Notes: a model not told the origin generated them from the sequence alone. A stretch of DNA of 64,000 nucleotides from Diospyros lotus (GCF_014633365.1 NC_068350.1:35951119-36015118); one strand, 5' to 3'; positions 50,269 to 62,863 are shown, counted from the stretch's first letter. Program-made: numbers and translations.

Positions 50269-51751
50269 TAATGTGCTAATATTTCTTATATATTTTTTAT
50301 ATCATTCTTACTTAATTTTATGCTTAATTATCATACTCTTATATGTTTTTTATATTAATTTTAGGTTATTTATCATGTTGACAAGATTTGAAGGAAAAGT
50401 GAGAGGAGCAAAAATTATGGATTTTCGCTATTCAATGGTTCGATTAAAAATAAAAATTGGACCAATTGAAATTTTTAAAAATTCTAAAAAAATATATATG
50501 TGAAAGCTCTATATGTCTGCTTTTTTACGCTTCAAACGGTGCATAAATAAGAATTTTTTACATAAAGTTAGGGATGTTGGAGTCACATAAAATCAAAGTT
50601 GTCAAAAAAAAAAAAAAACAGCATTATCTACGAATTTTTCATTCCATTTTCTCCAAGTTGGATAGATTTGTAGATGAATTAAGGGGTCTTTTAAGGGTTA
50701 CTAGAGCTGTCTATTCCTTAAAAAATTAGACCCAAATTGACCAAAGAAACCTAACCCAAAAGTTTAATTAAAATAAGCCCTTATATTACAAAAAATCCTA
50801 AATTATAATTCTTGATATTTTGAGAGATTATTTTATATTTTTCCTTGAGTGTGGGACTTAAAATTTTGAGTGGGCATGGATGGCATGAAACATGGAGGAA
50901 GAAATTAAAGAGAAACATAGAGGAGGAAATTAGGGAGATAAGGTATGGTTTGACTCATGTTTTAAGGAGGAAATTAAGAAAAAGAAGAAAGTGATGAATA
51001 TAAATAGAGAATGAAGGCTGAAAAATTAGGGAAGTTGAAGGTAGGAGAGCTTAAAGGATTGGAGAATTGAAGTATTCTTGGTGGAGTATTTCTTATATTT
51101 TTTTCAATGATTGGTGATAGCATTTTTGGAGAAGGAAATTATGTACATCAAAAAAGTTTTTATTCTATACTTATGTTCATTTATTTTGTTATGAATTTTA
51201 TTATTTGTAATATGAATTAAATTCTATAACTATGGTGTTTTGATGTAACTTAAATATGATAATTTGATTTTATGGATTGATTTTCTTTATTCATACAAGT
51301 GTTTATTATTGTACTTTATGCTATCAAATACTTTGTCAATATTTGATTGATATGTTGATATAGATTTAAAATAGAAGGAAAAATTTATAACTTGATCTAG
51401 ATAATAAATACCACAAGAATATAATTAGAACAGAAGTAAAAATTTGACTTGTATGATTAATTATCTTTACATGAATAATTAAATTTGGAACATCAACCAT
51501 TTAAATTAAATTAGATTATTTAGGTAAAATTAAAATACCCTAGTGCTCTCCAAAACTTGAACTTCCTTATATTTATTTTCTATGTTATTATTTCATTTTA
51601 TTTTCTTAAATTAATTAATTCATCACTTAATTAATTATTTAAATAACATTTGGATTCATATAATTTTGTTAATTATCAGCCAATCCTGGTTGGAACAATA
51701 CTTTTACTTACTATTTTATTACTTATGCAATCCGTACACTTGCAAAAAATT
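50269..51751 (+). mobile_element. Athila-type solo LTR inside the LINE
   Basis: LTR-like sequence from about TGTGCTAATATTTC (50272) to GTACACTTGCA (51744). Features shared with other plant Athila LTRs are AATTGGACCAATTGAAATTTT, TCAAACGGTGCATAA and the GTGTACGGATT / CAATCCTGGTTGGAACAATAC end. GCTATC lies on both sides (50263-50268 and 51752-51757), which could be the target duplication, but a few extra bases separate it from TG and CA. No coding content. Confidence 0.55.
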
Positions 51752-52194
51752 GCTATCGCTGGCCCACAAGAGGCCTCCATCAAGTCTAAAGGAGACCATC
51801 CATCGAAGTTCTTAAGGAAAATATGATGCATTAGAAATCTAATCCTTATGATGACAATAACATAGGGACTCTGTAAGAAGGAGGAGAGGGACAAAGGATA
51901 TTCCTGCCAAAGACCTTGCAAAAAAACCATACTCACAAGCAAGAGAATCAGTAGCATCTAAACAAACATTCAAACTGCGAAAAAGCGCTAGTTGAAACAC
52001 AAAGACAAAAACTGCCAGAAATAGGCAAAGGCCAAACCTTACAATAAGTGAGGGAAGCACACAGAGGACAAACGAGTCCAAACAGAGGTTTGGATCTAAT
52101 AAGCAATTTGAGTGGGGGAACACTCGCTATCCCGAAAACATCGGTTATTACGTTCTTACCACAAGAAATAGACAACTGCTTGCAAGGAAAGCCG

Positions 52195-52633
52195 TGTAGA
52201 ATTATTATTCAAATTCCAGAAACATTCATGTCAAATCACTAAGAATGAAATAAACAATAAACGGAAGCGTACCTGTATTTATTGTGATGATTGATCAAAA
52301 CGGGTTTTTGATCTTCCAATTGATTCGTAGTTTCTTAGAATTTATTTGTTGATGGGGATGCAAAGAGATAAAACTTCTTAATCAATTGGGGACCATAACC
52401 TCTTTATTTATAATTGCTAAAAGCAGTTAACAACTTCTAATATTTCCAAATTAGCCCCTCATCAATTTAGAAATATAACTTATGTTTCTACACATTAATT
52501 CTATGATAGTTTAATACCCAATAGCCCAAAAATAAACTTTATAGATCACTTTTAATTAGCTAAACTTTAAGATAGCATTATACATTTAAAAATACATTTG
52601 TGGCCCTATATATTGAATCATTTATTTTCAACA
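52195..52633 (-). repeat. 3' LTR of the copia element
   Basis: 439 bp, TG...CA, next to a purine-rich CAGTAGGAGAT tract (- strand) at 52634-52645 that would serve as plus-strand primer. Confidence 0.9.
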
Positions 52634-53047
52634 ATCTCCTACTGGGCCACATATGTAACCTTACAAATGCGCACAACCTTATGAGCTCCAAAATTTTTGT
52701 TATCACTATTAAGGGTATTTTCGAACAATCTCGTCCATTAATCATACTGATATAGGATCAAAGTGATATTCGTCACATTTAACGTGACTAAGATTTATCA
52801 ATAGTCACGTATACCAATACAACCAAATGACATAGACCAATCATGGATGTGTAGCATGGAAATTACATGTGATGTGATCCAAACATGTCTATTTTCAACT
52901 GGTCCTACCTTATTCCTTAGTGAGATCAATACTGAACATAATATATCAGAGTGAAATGAACCGAATACTTTATTTCTGTACAGAAAATATTCAAATACAA
53001 GAATGTCTTTATAAACAAACATAAAACAACGAGAATACAAACTCTCA

Positions 53048-54448
53048 CTAAAACATGATATCCTCACACAATACAACACCCATATGAACAGTGTGCTCGT
53101 GAAAAACCTTAGGTGGTAATCCCTTAGTAAGCGGATCCGCAATCATAGAGTTTGTCCTAATGTGTTCTATGGAAATCTGTTCACTCTGCACTCTTTCCTT
53201 CACAACTAGTAACTTTATGTCAATATGCTTAGATTTAGATGAGCTCCTGTTGTTATTGGAATACAGAACTGCTGATTTATTGTCACAATATAACTTAAGT
53301 GGTCTTTCTATACCATCCAAAATGCGCAGCCTAGTGACAAAATTTCGCAGCCATATTCCATGGTTAGATGCCTCATAACACACTACGAATTCTGCTTCCA
53401 TGGTGGAAGATGCTATGAGTGTCTGCTTGGCACTCCTCCACGAAATGGCTCCTCCAGCTAGCAGATAAATGTAGCTTGAAGTGGATCTCCTACTGTCTTG
53501 ACATCCGGCAAAATCGGAGTCGGAATACCCTATAATCTCCAATTGATCTGATCTCCTATATGTGAGCGTGTAATCTTTTGTTCTCTGCAGGTATCTCATA
53601 ACCCATTTTGCTGCTTTCCAATGATCCATGCTAGGGTTGTTTAAATATCTGCCTAACATGCCAACAAGGAATTCTATATCCAGACGTGTACAAACTTGAG
53701 CATACATTAGACTCCAGACAGCTGACGCATAGGGAATCTTTTGCATCTCCTTAACTTCAAGTTGATTCTTAGGGCACTGACTGAGATTAAATTTGTCTCC
53801 CTTAGCTACAGGGGTGTCACCTGGCTTACAATTCTGCATGCCAAATCTTTTAAGCACCTTATTGATATAGCTCTTTTGTGATAATCCAAGAATATACCAA
53901 GAACGATCTCGGTGTATCTGAATCCCTAATACAAAAGAGGCATCACCAAGATCTTTCATCTCAAAATTCTTTGATAGATATCTCTTGGTTTCATGCAACA
54001 AGCATATATCATTAGTGGCAAGCAATATGTCATCAACATACAAAACCAAGAAAATATGTTTACTCCCATTGAATTTTTGATACACACAATCATCCATAGC
54101 ATTAATCTCAAAACCAAACGAAATAATGACTTGATGAAATTTGTGGTACCATTGACGGGAAGCTTGTTTGATCCCATAGATGGATTTCTTTAATTTGCAA
54201 ACCATATTCTTTGGGTCTCCTAACATAAAGTTTTCTGGTTGCACCATATAGATCGTTTCATCAATGTCGCCGTTGAGAAACGTCATCTTAACATCCATCT
54301 GATGTAACTCAAGATCAAAATGTGCAACAAGCACCATAATAGTCCTAAAAGAGTCTTTCGTAGAAACCGGAGAGAAAGTCTCTTTGTAATCGATGCCCTC
54401 CTTTTGGGTAAAGCCTTTAGCTACAAGACGAGCCTTATATCTTTCCAC
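53048..54448 (-). pseudogene. copia reverse transcriptase and RNase H
   Basis: 466 codons open. RT has [39 protein letters not shown] and the active-site YVDD, then [14 protein letters not shown]. RNase H follows with [29 protein letters not shown] and KHIDIK, closing with [16 protein letters not shown]. The catalytic motifs look intact. It is cut off from the upstream half by stops at about 54450-54810, and much of the integrase is missing, so the element as a whole cannot act alone. Confidence 0.92.
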
Positions 54449-56222
54449 ATTACCTTTCGAATCCTTCTTGGTTTTAAATATCCATTTACAACCAATGGGT
54501 TTCGCACCTACTGGTAATGGGACAAGATCCCAAACTTTATTGTCTTACATAGACTTGTACTCCTCATTCATGGCATCAATCCACTTTTGAGAGTTAGAAT
54601 GTTGCGTGGCTTGATGGACATTAATTGGGTCATCATCCACCATTCCAATATCTTCCTCACATTCTTGAAGAAATACTATATAATCGTCTGGGATAGCACT
54701 TCTTCTTGCTCTAGTGGATCTCCTTAGTTCATGAGGTTGTTGAGTTTGTTCTTCAAGAATAATTACTTCATTCTAAATGGGAAGTTGTTCAACATTGTCT
54801 TATTGAGGTTCCTAATTTCTTTCTTGATCAATGACAGGTATAGAAGCCTGTACATTATCAAAAGTAATAGTAGGAAAGGAAATCGATTCCTCCTCAAAGA
54901 CAATGTCTCTAACCTTATTTCTCCCCCCAAACTCAATATCCTCAAAAAATGTTGCAGTTCCCCTTTCAAAAATTGACCTAAGTGTGGGATCATAAAATTT
55001 GTAGCCCCTAGATCCCTCAGAATAACCAATAAAGTAGTTGCTCACTGTTTTGAAGTCCAATTTCTTTTCATGTGGCCTATAAGGCCTTGCCTCAAATGGA
55101 CATCCCCAAATGTGAAAATGCTTTAAACTAGGCTTTTTGCCTGTCCAAAGCTCATAAGGTGTTTTGGCAACTGCTTTAGTTGGAACTTTATTTAGAATAT
55201 AAGCTGCAGTCTTTAGTGCTTCTCCCCATAGTGATTTTGGTAAGGTAGAATGACTAATCATGTTCCTCACCATGTCCTTAAGAGTCAAATAATAATCAGT
55301 TGCTAACAATAACAATAAAGTGCCTATTACATCAACTTCCACCAATTTGCCATCACCCACAAAGATGTATCTTTCACCATCATTTGGCTTTCGGTAGCTC
55401 AGGCAACCCTGCATAGAAACACTTATGTGAGTAGTAGCACCAAAATCTAACCACCAAGTGTTTCTAGGTACTGAAGCTAAATTAATCTCAGAACAGACTA
55501 AAGTAAGAATTGTACCTTTCTTTGCACGCCAAGCATGATATTTGGCACAATCCTTCTTCACATGTCCAGGCTTATTGCAAAAGAAACAACCCTTATTGTC
55601 TTGCTGTTGTTTCTTCTGTGTTGGACCCGTAGGAGCAGCTTCATATCCTTTCTTTCTTTTCTTGCCCTTATCTTTAGAGGTGCTTGCCAAGTGAGCACTT
55701 TCAATTCTATCATACTTTAACCTTTCTTCCTCTTGCACACAATAGGAAATGAGCTCATTTAGAGACCATTTCTCCTTCTGGCAGTTGTAACTGACCTTAA
55801 ATTGATTGAAGTGTGCTGGAAGCGAGATTAATACCAAATGCACAAGCAAGTCATCAGACAGCTCAAGCTTTAATCCCTTAAGTTTTGAAGCAATGTGAGA
55901 CATTTTCATGATGTACTCCCTTATGTTACATTTGCATTTATATTTAATTGAAACCAAGCGTTGCAAAAGCATGCTTGTTTCAACCTTATCGTTTTTCACA
56001 AAACGCTTCTCAATTTCGACAAGGAACTCCTTAGCATTAGTTATCCCTTCAGACGCTGCACCCTTAAAGGCTTCCGGAATGCCGCGCTTAATGATCATAA
56101 GACTCATGTGATTTGAGCGATCCCATTTCTCAAAGTTCCTCCTATCATGAAGTGAACTTTCATCCGTAAAAAGAGCGGGTTGCTCAATCCTGAGCGCAAG
56201 GTCTAGATCCATGCAGCCTAGA
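54449..56222 (-). pseudogene. copia gag, protease and deleted integrase
   Basis: This reads on from the short gag piece at 58889-58985. It has gag helices ([21 protein letters not shown]), a CCHC knuckle ([14 protein letters not shown]), and a protease motif [12 protein letters not shown]. In the protease motif the usual D-S-G is D-F-G, so it is probably dead. The frame then jumps to the integrase C-terminal part ([29 protein letters not shown]), so the catalytic integrase core is deleted. Stops follow from 54811 to the RT frame. Confidence 0.88.
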
Positions 56223-58888
56223 TGTAATACCCGGGAATAATTTGAGGACAAAATTGATATTTGATAAAGGGCATAAATGGAATTGTGGGAAAAATAAGAC
56301 TATAGGGCACACTAACACAGCTTTGGACGATCGAATTAGTCAAAGGGAGTACCTCGGACCCTAGATAATTAAGAAAAATGGTATAGTATCATCCAGTAGA
56401 ATAAATTATGATTTTTGGTGATGAAAAAAATGAGATCGGGAACAGTTTTCGGTACAGCAAAAATACAGCTGCCAATTAGGTCGTATTACCGAATTGTTAT
56501 AGACGATATCCAAAAAATCAATGGAGTGTGTATAGGACTAATATTTGATGTATAGAACAACCCTTAAGTGTTTTCAGATTTAATCGAGTGGATTTGAGAT
56601 CAAATCAATCAATCGGGCCTAAGTGTAATTTTTTAAAATTGCCTGAGGGAGGTCAAAACGGTAATTTTTTAAAAGTTTCCAAGGATAAATGAGAAGTACT
56701 AATCTTGAGGGTCTTAGTGATGGTGTTAGAAAGATCAGGGCCTTGAGGTTAAGGGCCAAAATGCAAAAGAAAAATTTCAGGGGGCCAAACTGCAATTTTC
56801 AAAAAATTGCTCAGAGATGGCAGATTTGGCCGTGATTTGTGGCCGGAAAATCCGACCATTTGGCAGCCTAAGACCCTCAGGGAGTGGCCTAGGGTGGTCT
56901 AGGAGGCGTGGGGAAGAAGTTTTGGCCGAAAATCGGCCACGTGGGGGTCGAATTTTGCCTATAAATACTTAGGGTTTCGGCCGAGAATGAGAGCACAAAT
57001 TGACCTCATTTTTGGACGATTTTTGGAGCTTTGATAGAGGGATTTTGGTCGCGAGGCGTCAAGGATCACTTTGGGATCGTTTTGAGGCATTTTGGAGTGG
57101 GTTTGAGGGCTGTTCGAGCTCGACCGAGGGTTAGAGGCAAACCGCTAGTCGGACCTGCAACTCGACTTTTGGAGGCCTTACCGGTGTTGTTTCGGCCCCA
57201 TTTTAATTCCATTGTGATCGACTCTTCAAGGGCTTTCGGACGGTACCGATTTTGTGGCCATCGGAGCAACCACCGGTGACCGAATTTTTGGAGAAGACGG
57301 TGGCGCGTGCAGCCACGCGCCAGCCCTCACCCTCACAAACGCGCCTAGCGCGTGAGGGCACGTGAGCAAGGGTATTCTGGTAATTTCAACTCCAGTATTT
57401 TTAATTAATTATTTTAAGAATTATGGTGTTGAAATATTTGAGAAAATAATTATTTTGGAATTATCGAGGTGAAAAATGGGAGAAAATAGAGGAAATTGTG
57501 AAATAATTGAGGAAAATGGATTTTAATGTTTCCTTTATTAATTATGGTGCTTAGGAAGTGTTGTGGTTCGAGGTTGACTGTAAATTCAAGTGTCTATGAT
57601 TTGGCACGCATAACAAGGTTGTACACGAGGATCGAGGCAGTCCAAATACGTCGAGGTGAGTGTTCGCCCCCAACTTTGTTTTGACTTGTGAATGATTCTA
57701 TCGAAAAACTCGTTTGTGGCATATGAATGGTTTACTGTGAGTGTTCATCCTCATGACTAGGTTTATTGATGGTTTTACAAATGATTACTTACACCTGTGT
57801 TATATTTCGTACGGTAAATTGCATACATTGAGATGTTGATTTTAAGTTATGCATTTTATGATTTTTCGGCATTGGCATGTTGTGTTGTCCATGTGGGACG
57901 TGGGTTGTTAACCTGTGACGTAGCTCTCGAGTGTCAGCACTCGGAATGCGTGCCAAGGGTTAATGCTATATGACTCACTTGGGACGGGGCTGAGACAGAC
58001 TTCACCCTACAGTACTCAAGTGGCGGGGCTGAGAGTGGACACCACCCCGATTGTTGGCTCAAGTGGCGGGGATGAGAATGGACACCACCCCAGGTTCCTT
58101 TAAGCAATAGCATTAAGGCCGAGGTGTCGTGGATTTCGGGGATAGTGTTGATGTGACACTCTTGGGACTAGAGTTACGTTGGGTTTTGGAATGCTTTTGA
58201 GCGTAAAGCCTAACAATGACAATGGGGTGATTTCCGGGTTCATATGTCGAGGTTGTCCCTCTTAAGCAGGACTGGTTTGCCCATGGGTCGGTATGGTCGT
58301 GTTGCCTTTAGAGAAATTGTATTTCCCCCGGTTAGGGCTAAATGCTGTGTGGGATTCTCTTAGGCTGAGGCATGTCAGGATTTATTGGTTTTATGCATAT
58401 GATTTTGCATATCTGCATGAAAATATTTTTGAATTCTCACTTAGATGATTCAGCATCTAATTTGGACTATGTTCCTGGAATATTCAAACGTTCCAGGTGA
58501 AAGCAATGGCGCCAAGGGAAAGAATGTCGTCGAGATGTAGCTGTTATGTTCAGTTTTCGTAAGTTTTGGTCTATGATTACGATGTTCAGAGGTTATGTAA
58601 TATTTTGATATTTTCATGTGAAACATCGATTTGGTTATTGTAAGGGAATTATCGGTTATATATCATTGAGGTTTCGATCTTGCTTCCGCTGATATGATTG
58701 ATATTACTTGTCTTAGTCTATTAATTAATAAATTTTGATATGCTAAGAAGGTACGATCGGGATTGTCGGAAAATGATTATAACAAGGGTATGTATATCAA
58801 GGGGCTTATGTTGTGTATATGATAAAATATATATATATATTCCCAAAATCTCGAGGTAATGCACGTTGTGGGAAAACGGGGCGTTACA
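56223..58888 (+). mobile_element. 2.7-kb solo LTR (copy C) inside copia gag
   Basis: Starts TGTAATACCCGGG, ends GGGGCGTTACA, and is flanked by a perfect CTAGA duplication (56218-56222 and 58889-58893). Taking it out with one CTAGA restores the gag frame across the break. It has a CTATAAATAC promoter box at about 56960 on the + strand and imperfect GTGGCGGGG.TGAGA.TGGACACCACCCC repeats at about 58020-58090. There is no internal region. It is the same family as 29192-31804 in opposite orientation. Confidence 0.88.
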
Positions 58889-58985
58889 CTAGAACAATCG
58901 AAATGTTCTCTTTCCAATCTTGGAAGTTTGTCCCATTCATCATGGGAATTGAATTTATATTGGCAGATATTGTAGTAGCAGACAT
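58889..58985 (-). pseudogene. N-terminal piece of copia gag
   Basis: ATG at 58983-58985 starts MSATTISANI, then MMNGTNFQDWKEN, the usual start of this gag type. After 32 codons it is cut by the solo LTR, and the frame goes on at 56222. Confidence 0.85.
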
Positions 58986-59719
58986 ATTAGCTGTATAAAG
59001 AACAAAATAACCAAATAAAAACATGCTCAATTAATATCTATAATAAATCAATCAATAAATTCAAATAATGGTGAGCCCCATCTCAAGATACCTAGCACAA
59101 CATTAATATCAAATCTTTGGACAGTAATATTAACTGTAAGTGGTACTCTTGATGTAGTAATCAAACACTGATAATAATTACATATCAAACAATAAATCTT
59201 CCTTTGGGCCAATTTATTGGTCACATGTATAAACCGAACAATTATCACGCATTTATTACCACAAGTGCATATGAAACTATGTTAAACATTTACCTTCCTT
59301 TGGGCCGATAAATATTAACACAAGTTACATTCACACAACCGTTTACATTTCAAAACAAATTAATTTCCACAAGAGAGGTCACTTTGGCGACATATTGTGT
59401 CAATTAATTTATTTCAAAATATATATATATAAGCAAACCAATATTGGAATTTAAAATTGCACCAAAATAATTACTGAGTTAGGACTGGACCGGGTCGGGT
59501 CAACCTGTCCCGGATCCTGCACCAGCCCGCCCAATCCCTTGTTTCCTTTAAAAATAGTTTTTTTTATTTTAAATAAAACTGTTATTTGGTGAAAAAATAA
59601 TGAAATAAAAACAAACTGTTTTACATTAATTTATTAAAATTAATTATTTACTGGAAACCCTAGGAGTTCAACCCCTAGGAATGGAGACAGCGGTTAAGCC
59701 TTAACTGCTCTGCCGTGAC

Positions 59720-59932
59720 GCCGCGGCCTGGAGGCCGCAGCCATTTCTTTTCCTTAATGCTGCGGCCATTGGCCAAGGCTTTTCATGTTTTGTAATGCAG
59801 CGGCCAAATGCAGTGGCCATTTGGCCGCTACCATCTTCATGCCGTGGCCTCTGGCCACGGCCTTGATTTTCTTAATGTCGCGGCCAGATGGCCGCAGCTG
59901 TTCCTTATCGGCGCAGTCTTTGACTGCGCCAC
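59720..59932 (-). other. Array of five or six short hairpins in the copia leader
   Basis: Between primer site and gag lie consecutive inverted repeats: 59723-59738 (6-bp arms, loop TGGA), 59764-59774 (4-bp arms), 59800-59828 (11-bp perfect arms), 59841-59861 (9-bp perfect arms, loop TCT), 59880-59895 (6-bp arms), 59910-59930 (9-bp perfect arms, loop TTT). Most carry GCGGCC-like stems, and the spacers repeat TTAATG-like sequence. Would fold as stem-loops in the genomic RNA. Confidence 0.8.
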
Positions 59933-59997
59933 AACTGAATGTAAAAACAAATTTATTGTAAAAACAATACGATTCTTAATGATTCAACATGAAAACT

Positions 59998-60009
59998 GCT
60001 CTGATACCA
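59998..60009 (-). other. Primer binding site, initiator Met tRNA
   Basis: The - strand TGGTATCAGAGC is the canonical copia primer site. It lies two bases inside the 5' LTR. Confidence 0.92.
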
Positions 60010-60011
60010 CT

Positions 60012-60450
60012 TGTAGAATTATTATTCAAATTCCAGAAACATTCATGTCAAATCACTAAGAATGAAATAAACAATAAACGGAAGCGTACATGTATCCATT
60101 GTGATGATTGATCAAAACGGGTCTTTGATCTTCCAATTGATTTGTAGTTTCTTAGAATTTCTCTATTGATGGGGATGCAGAGAGATAAAACTTCTTAATC
60201 AATTGGGGACCATAACCCCTTTATATTTAATTGCTAAAAGCAGTTAACAACTTCTAATATTTCCAAATTGTCCCCTCATTAATTTAGAAATATAACTTAT
60301 GTCTCTACACATTAATTCCATGATAGTTTAATACCCAATAGCCCAAAAATAAACTTTATAGATCACTTTTAATTGGCTAGACTTTAAGATAGCATTACAT
60401 ATTTAAAAATACATTTATGGCCCTATATATTGAATCATTTATTTTCAACA
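60012..60450 (-). repeat. 5' LTR of the copia element
   Basis: 439 bp, about 95% identical to 52195-52633 by hand count. The AGCCG target duplication follows at 60451-60455. Confidence 0.92.
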
Positions 60451-62600
60451 AGCCGGGCAACCATATTCCACTGCTATTTTTCATGCAACCTATGGGTGGA
60501 CCAAAAAAATCCCCCTTACCCAATTCCTTTAATGCCATATAAATTTAATTTGTTGCCTTAATTGGGACACAACCTACCTGGAGAAGGAGCAATCAAAAAA
60601 CAAATGGTTGTGGCATTCAAATGCTCTCCTACACAGATAACATTTGTTAGGAAATGGTAAATAAAGGTTGAGCCATTCAAAAGTGAATAAATGCTCACGA
60701 ATAGCTAACCAAAGGATAAATGCATATGAGGGAACCCCTAAGCTATGCCAAACAAGGTGAAACCAATGAACTCTACTGCGATTAGACTAAAAAGCCCTCA
60801 CCGCTTATTGCACTGTAAAAACACCATCAGAAGGAGGGAGCCACCTCAGAAGATCAGAAGAATTGATCCAAGGCTGTCCCGACATAGATGAGAGGATGAG
60901 TTGAAAAGCCTAAGAGGGAACTAACATAGGCCAATTCTAGGCACCATCAGCAATAATATCAAACACCCTAGCAGTAGAAGGGATGGAAAACTAAGAGGGA
61001 ACTAGCACGAAAGGTAATCCACCAACACTCCTAAGGGATGCCAATTATCATACCATAGAAAAATCCTACTACCCTCTCCCACAATCCAACCAAAAAATTG
61101 ACACACCTTACCCCTAATCTAGAGAAGTTTTCCCCAGTACCAAATGCAATAATAGGGAGTAGGGAGGAACCAAAAACAAGAATCCCTGATCCTGTATGAA
61201 TGAATTCATTGAATCCAAATGGATTCAGAAGAAGCATTCATGAGATGCCAAATGAGTTTAGCGACCAAGGCTTGTTCCACATATATAAGGGTCGAAGACG
61301 CAACCCACCTTGATCCTTAGGACAACAAATATCATTCCAAGCAACCTTGGCCTTATGAGTAGATAGATTCGAGCCACTCCAAAGAAAAGCACAAGCAATC
61401 TGCTCTAGCTCCTTAATAATTTTTTCAGAAGAATAAAAATAAATACCCAATAGATGTGGATTGTGCATGAGATGCCAAATGAATTTAGCAACCAAGGCTT
61501 GTTCCACATATACAAAGGCCGAAGACCCAACCCATCTTTATCTTTAGGACAACAAATATCATTCCAAGCAACCTTAGCCTTATGAGTGGATAGATCCAAG
61601 CCACTCTAAAGAAAAGCACAAGCAATCTGCTCCAGCTCCTTAATAATTTTTTTAGAAGAATAAAAATGGATACCCAGTAGATATGGATTGTGGAGAGAAC
61701 AAAATGAACTAATTGAAGTCGACCAGCAAAGGATAAGAGATGACCACGCCATGAGCCCACCCTAAAACGGACACAATCAAGGATAAGATGACAATCACTA
61801 TAGGAGAGCTTCTTGGATATCAAGGGGATACCTAAATAGTGGATAGGCAGCGAGCCATGACGAAACCCAGACTCCTTAACCAACTCATCTCACAACTCAA
61901 AGGAGAAACAACAAACAAATCAATCATTTTTAAACAAATTAGCTTAAAGGCTAGATAACTCCGAAAATCGGATCAAACAGGATTTCAAAACTTTGACAAA
62001 CACACGATCCCCATGACAAAAGAGCATGAGATTATTGGCAAATATGTGCATGACAATCTTTAAATTTTCACATTTTCAATGATATTGAAAATCATCAGCT
62101 TGCGAATGATAATTCACAATGCCGTGAAGAACTTGCATCACAAGAACAAACAAGGTAACAGGGGGTCCCCTTGATGAAGCCCTCACCCCCCAAAGAATAA
62201 CCCATAAAGTTTCCCATTAATTTTGATCAAATACCGAGAGGAAGTCACACACACTTTAATTTAAAAATAGAAGTGTGGAGGAAAATTCATGAGCTGGAGA
62301 ATCAAAAGAAAAAAAACTCCCAATTCATTGAATCATTAACCTTTTCTAAATCCACTTTCAACGCATAGTGAGAGGGACCATGAGAAAGATGGTAGCGATA
62401 AAGGATTTCCTGGGCTAACAGAATATTGTCGCCAATGGAACGCCTAGACACAAAGGCTGTCAAGGCACCATCAACAAGATAAGGCAAAAGCTGATTAGCA
62501 AGAATCTTAGAAATAATCTTGTAGATCACATTGCAACATAATATAGGCCGAAATTGATTAGGGTTCTCAGGGTGGGAAATTTTATGATAGGAATTAATGG
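60451..62600 (-). pseudogene. LINE reverse transcriptase, decayed
   Basis: On the - strand from the right it reads NPNQFRPI-like, then YKIISKILANQLLPYL, SIGDNILLAQEIL and ALKVDLEKVNDSMNWEF (RT). Next come SLPIHYLGIPLISKKLSYSDC and SWRGHLLSFAGRLQLVHFVLS, then AFLWSGSNLSTHKAKVAWND and a C-terminal zinc-knuckle-like CYLCRRAFECHNHLFFDC region near 60640. Many frame changes and stops. A 227-bp part is tandemly duplicated (61239-61465 and 61466-61692). Confidence 0.85.
61239..61692 (-). repeat. 227-bp tandem duplication in the LINE
   Basis: Two copies starting CATGAGATGCCAAATGA follow head to tail at 61239-61465 and 61466-61692, with about 10% differences. Each encodes the FLWSG...HKAKVAWNDICCPKD part of the LINE. 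Confidence 0.88.
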
Positions 62601-62789
62601 CTCAAATTGAGACTTAGTCAAATTAATTTTTTGCCTTTTGAAATAATCATTACATTCTTACAATGTTCAATAGATTGTGTTACAAACTCATTCGATTAAA
62701 TAACATTTTTTTCCTCTAAGTACAACCACCAACAAACTTTGATGATGCACAAGAAAGTTCAAAACTTTGTAGGGGAACATAAACAACTT

Positions 62790-62863
62790 AGATAGTATTT
62801 GTTAACCAATGTGTTTGTTAAGGTAGTCTAGAAAGCATTACAAACTTTTTGTCATTTTCAATG
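62790..62863. mobile_element. 5' piece of the 6.5-kb-type MITE
   Basis: TAGATAGTATTTGTTAAC and AAAGCATT...TTTTTGTCATTTTCAATG match the left part of the MITE at 6538-6858. The match ends exactly where TGTAACATCCC starts. Confidence 0.55.

Larger units (their letters stand above)
52195..60450 (-). mobile_element. Copia retrotransposon, defective, with LTRs and TSD
   Basis: The LTRs at 52195-52633 and 60012-60450 are both 439 bp and start TGTAGAATT / end CAACA. A perfect AGCCG duplication lies at 52190-52194 and 60451-60455. I count about 22 differences between the LTRs (near 5%), so it is much older than the Athila-type element. The initiator-Met-tRNA primer site TGGTATCAGAGC lies at 60009-59998. 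The coding part is deleted and interrupted (see below). Without the nested insertion it is about 5.6 kb. Confidence 0.93.
49964..62600 (-). mobile_element. 5'-truncated L1-type LINE, split by later insertions
   Basis: The LINE runs on the - strand in three blocks. 62600-60451 holds RT and the C-terminal part. 52194-51752 holds the end of the C-terminal region (YFLW.ERNNRCF-like) and start of the 3' UTR. 50268-49964 holds the 3' UTR ending in a 12-nt A tail (T run 49964-49975). The junctions are made by a copia element with an AGCCG duplication and an Athila-type LTR with GCTATC on both sides. The 5' end is truncated near 62600, as is usual for LINEs. Confidence 0.75.

Noticed and set aside
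51839..52175. Frames of 75-94 residues on the - strand
   Set aside because: They are pieces of the LINE C-terminal and 3' UTR sequence, not separate genes.
57031..57279. Arg-rich frames on both strands in the solo LTR at 56223-58888
   Set aside because: The two frames oppose each other over GC-rich LTR sequence and match no domain.
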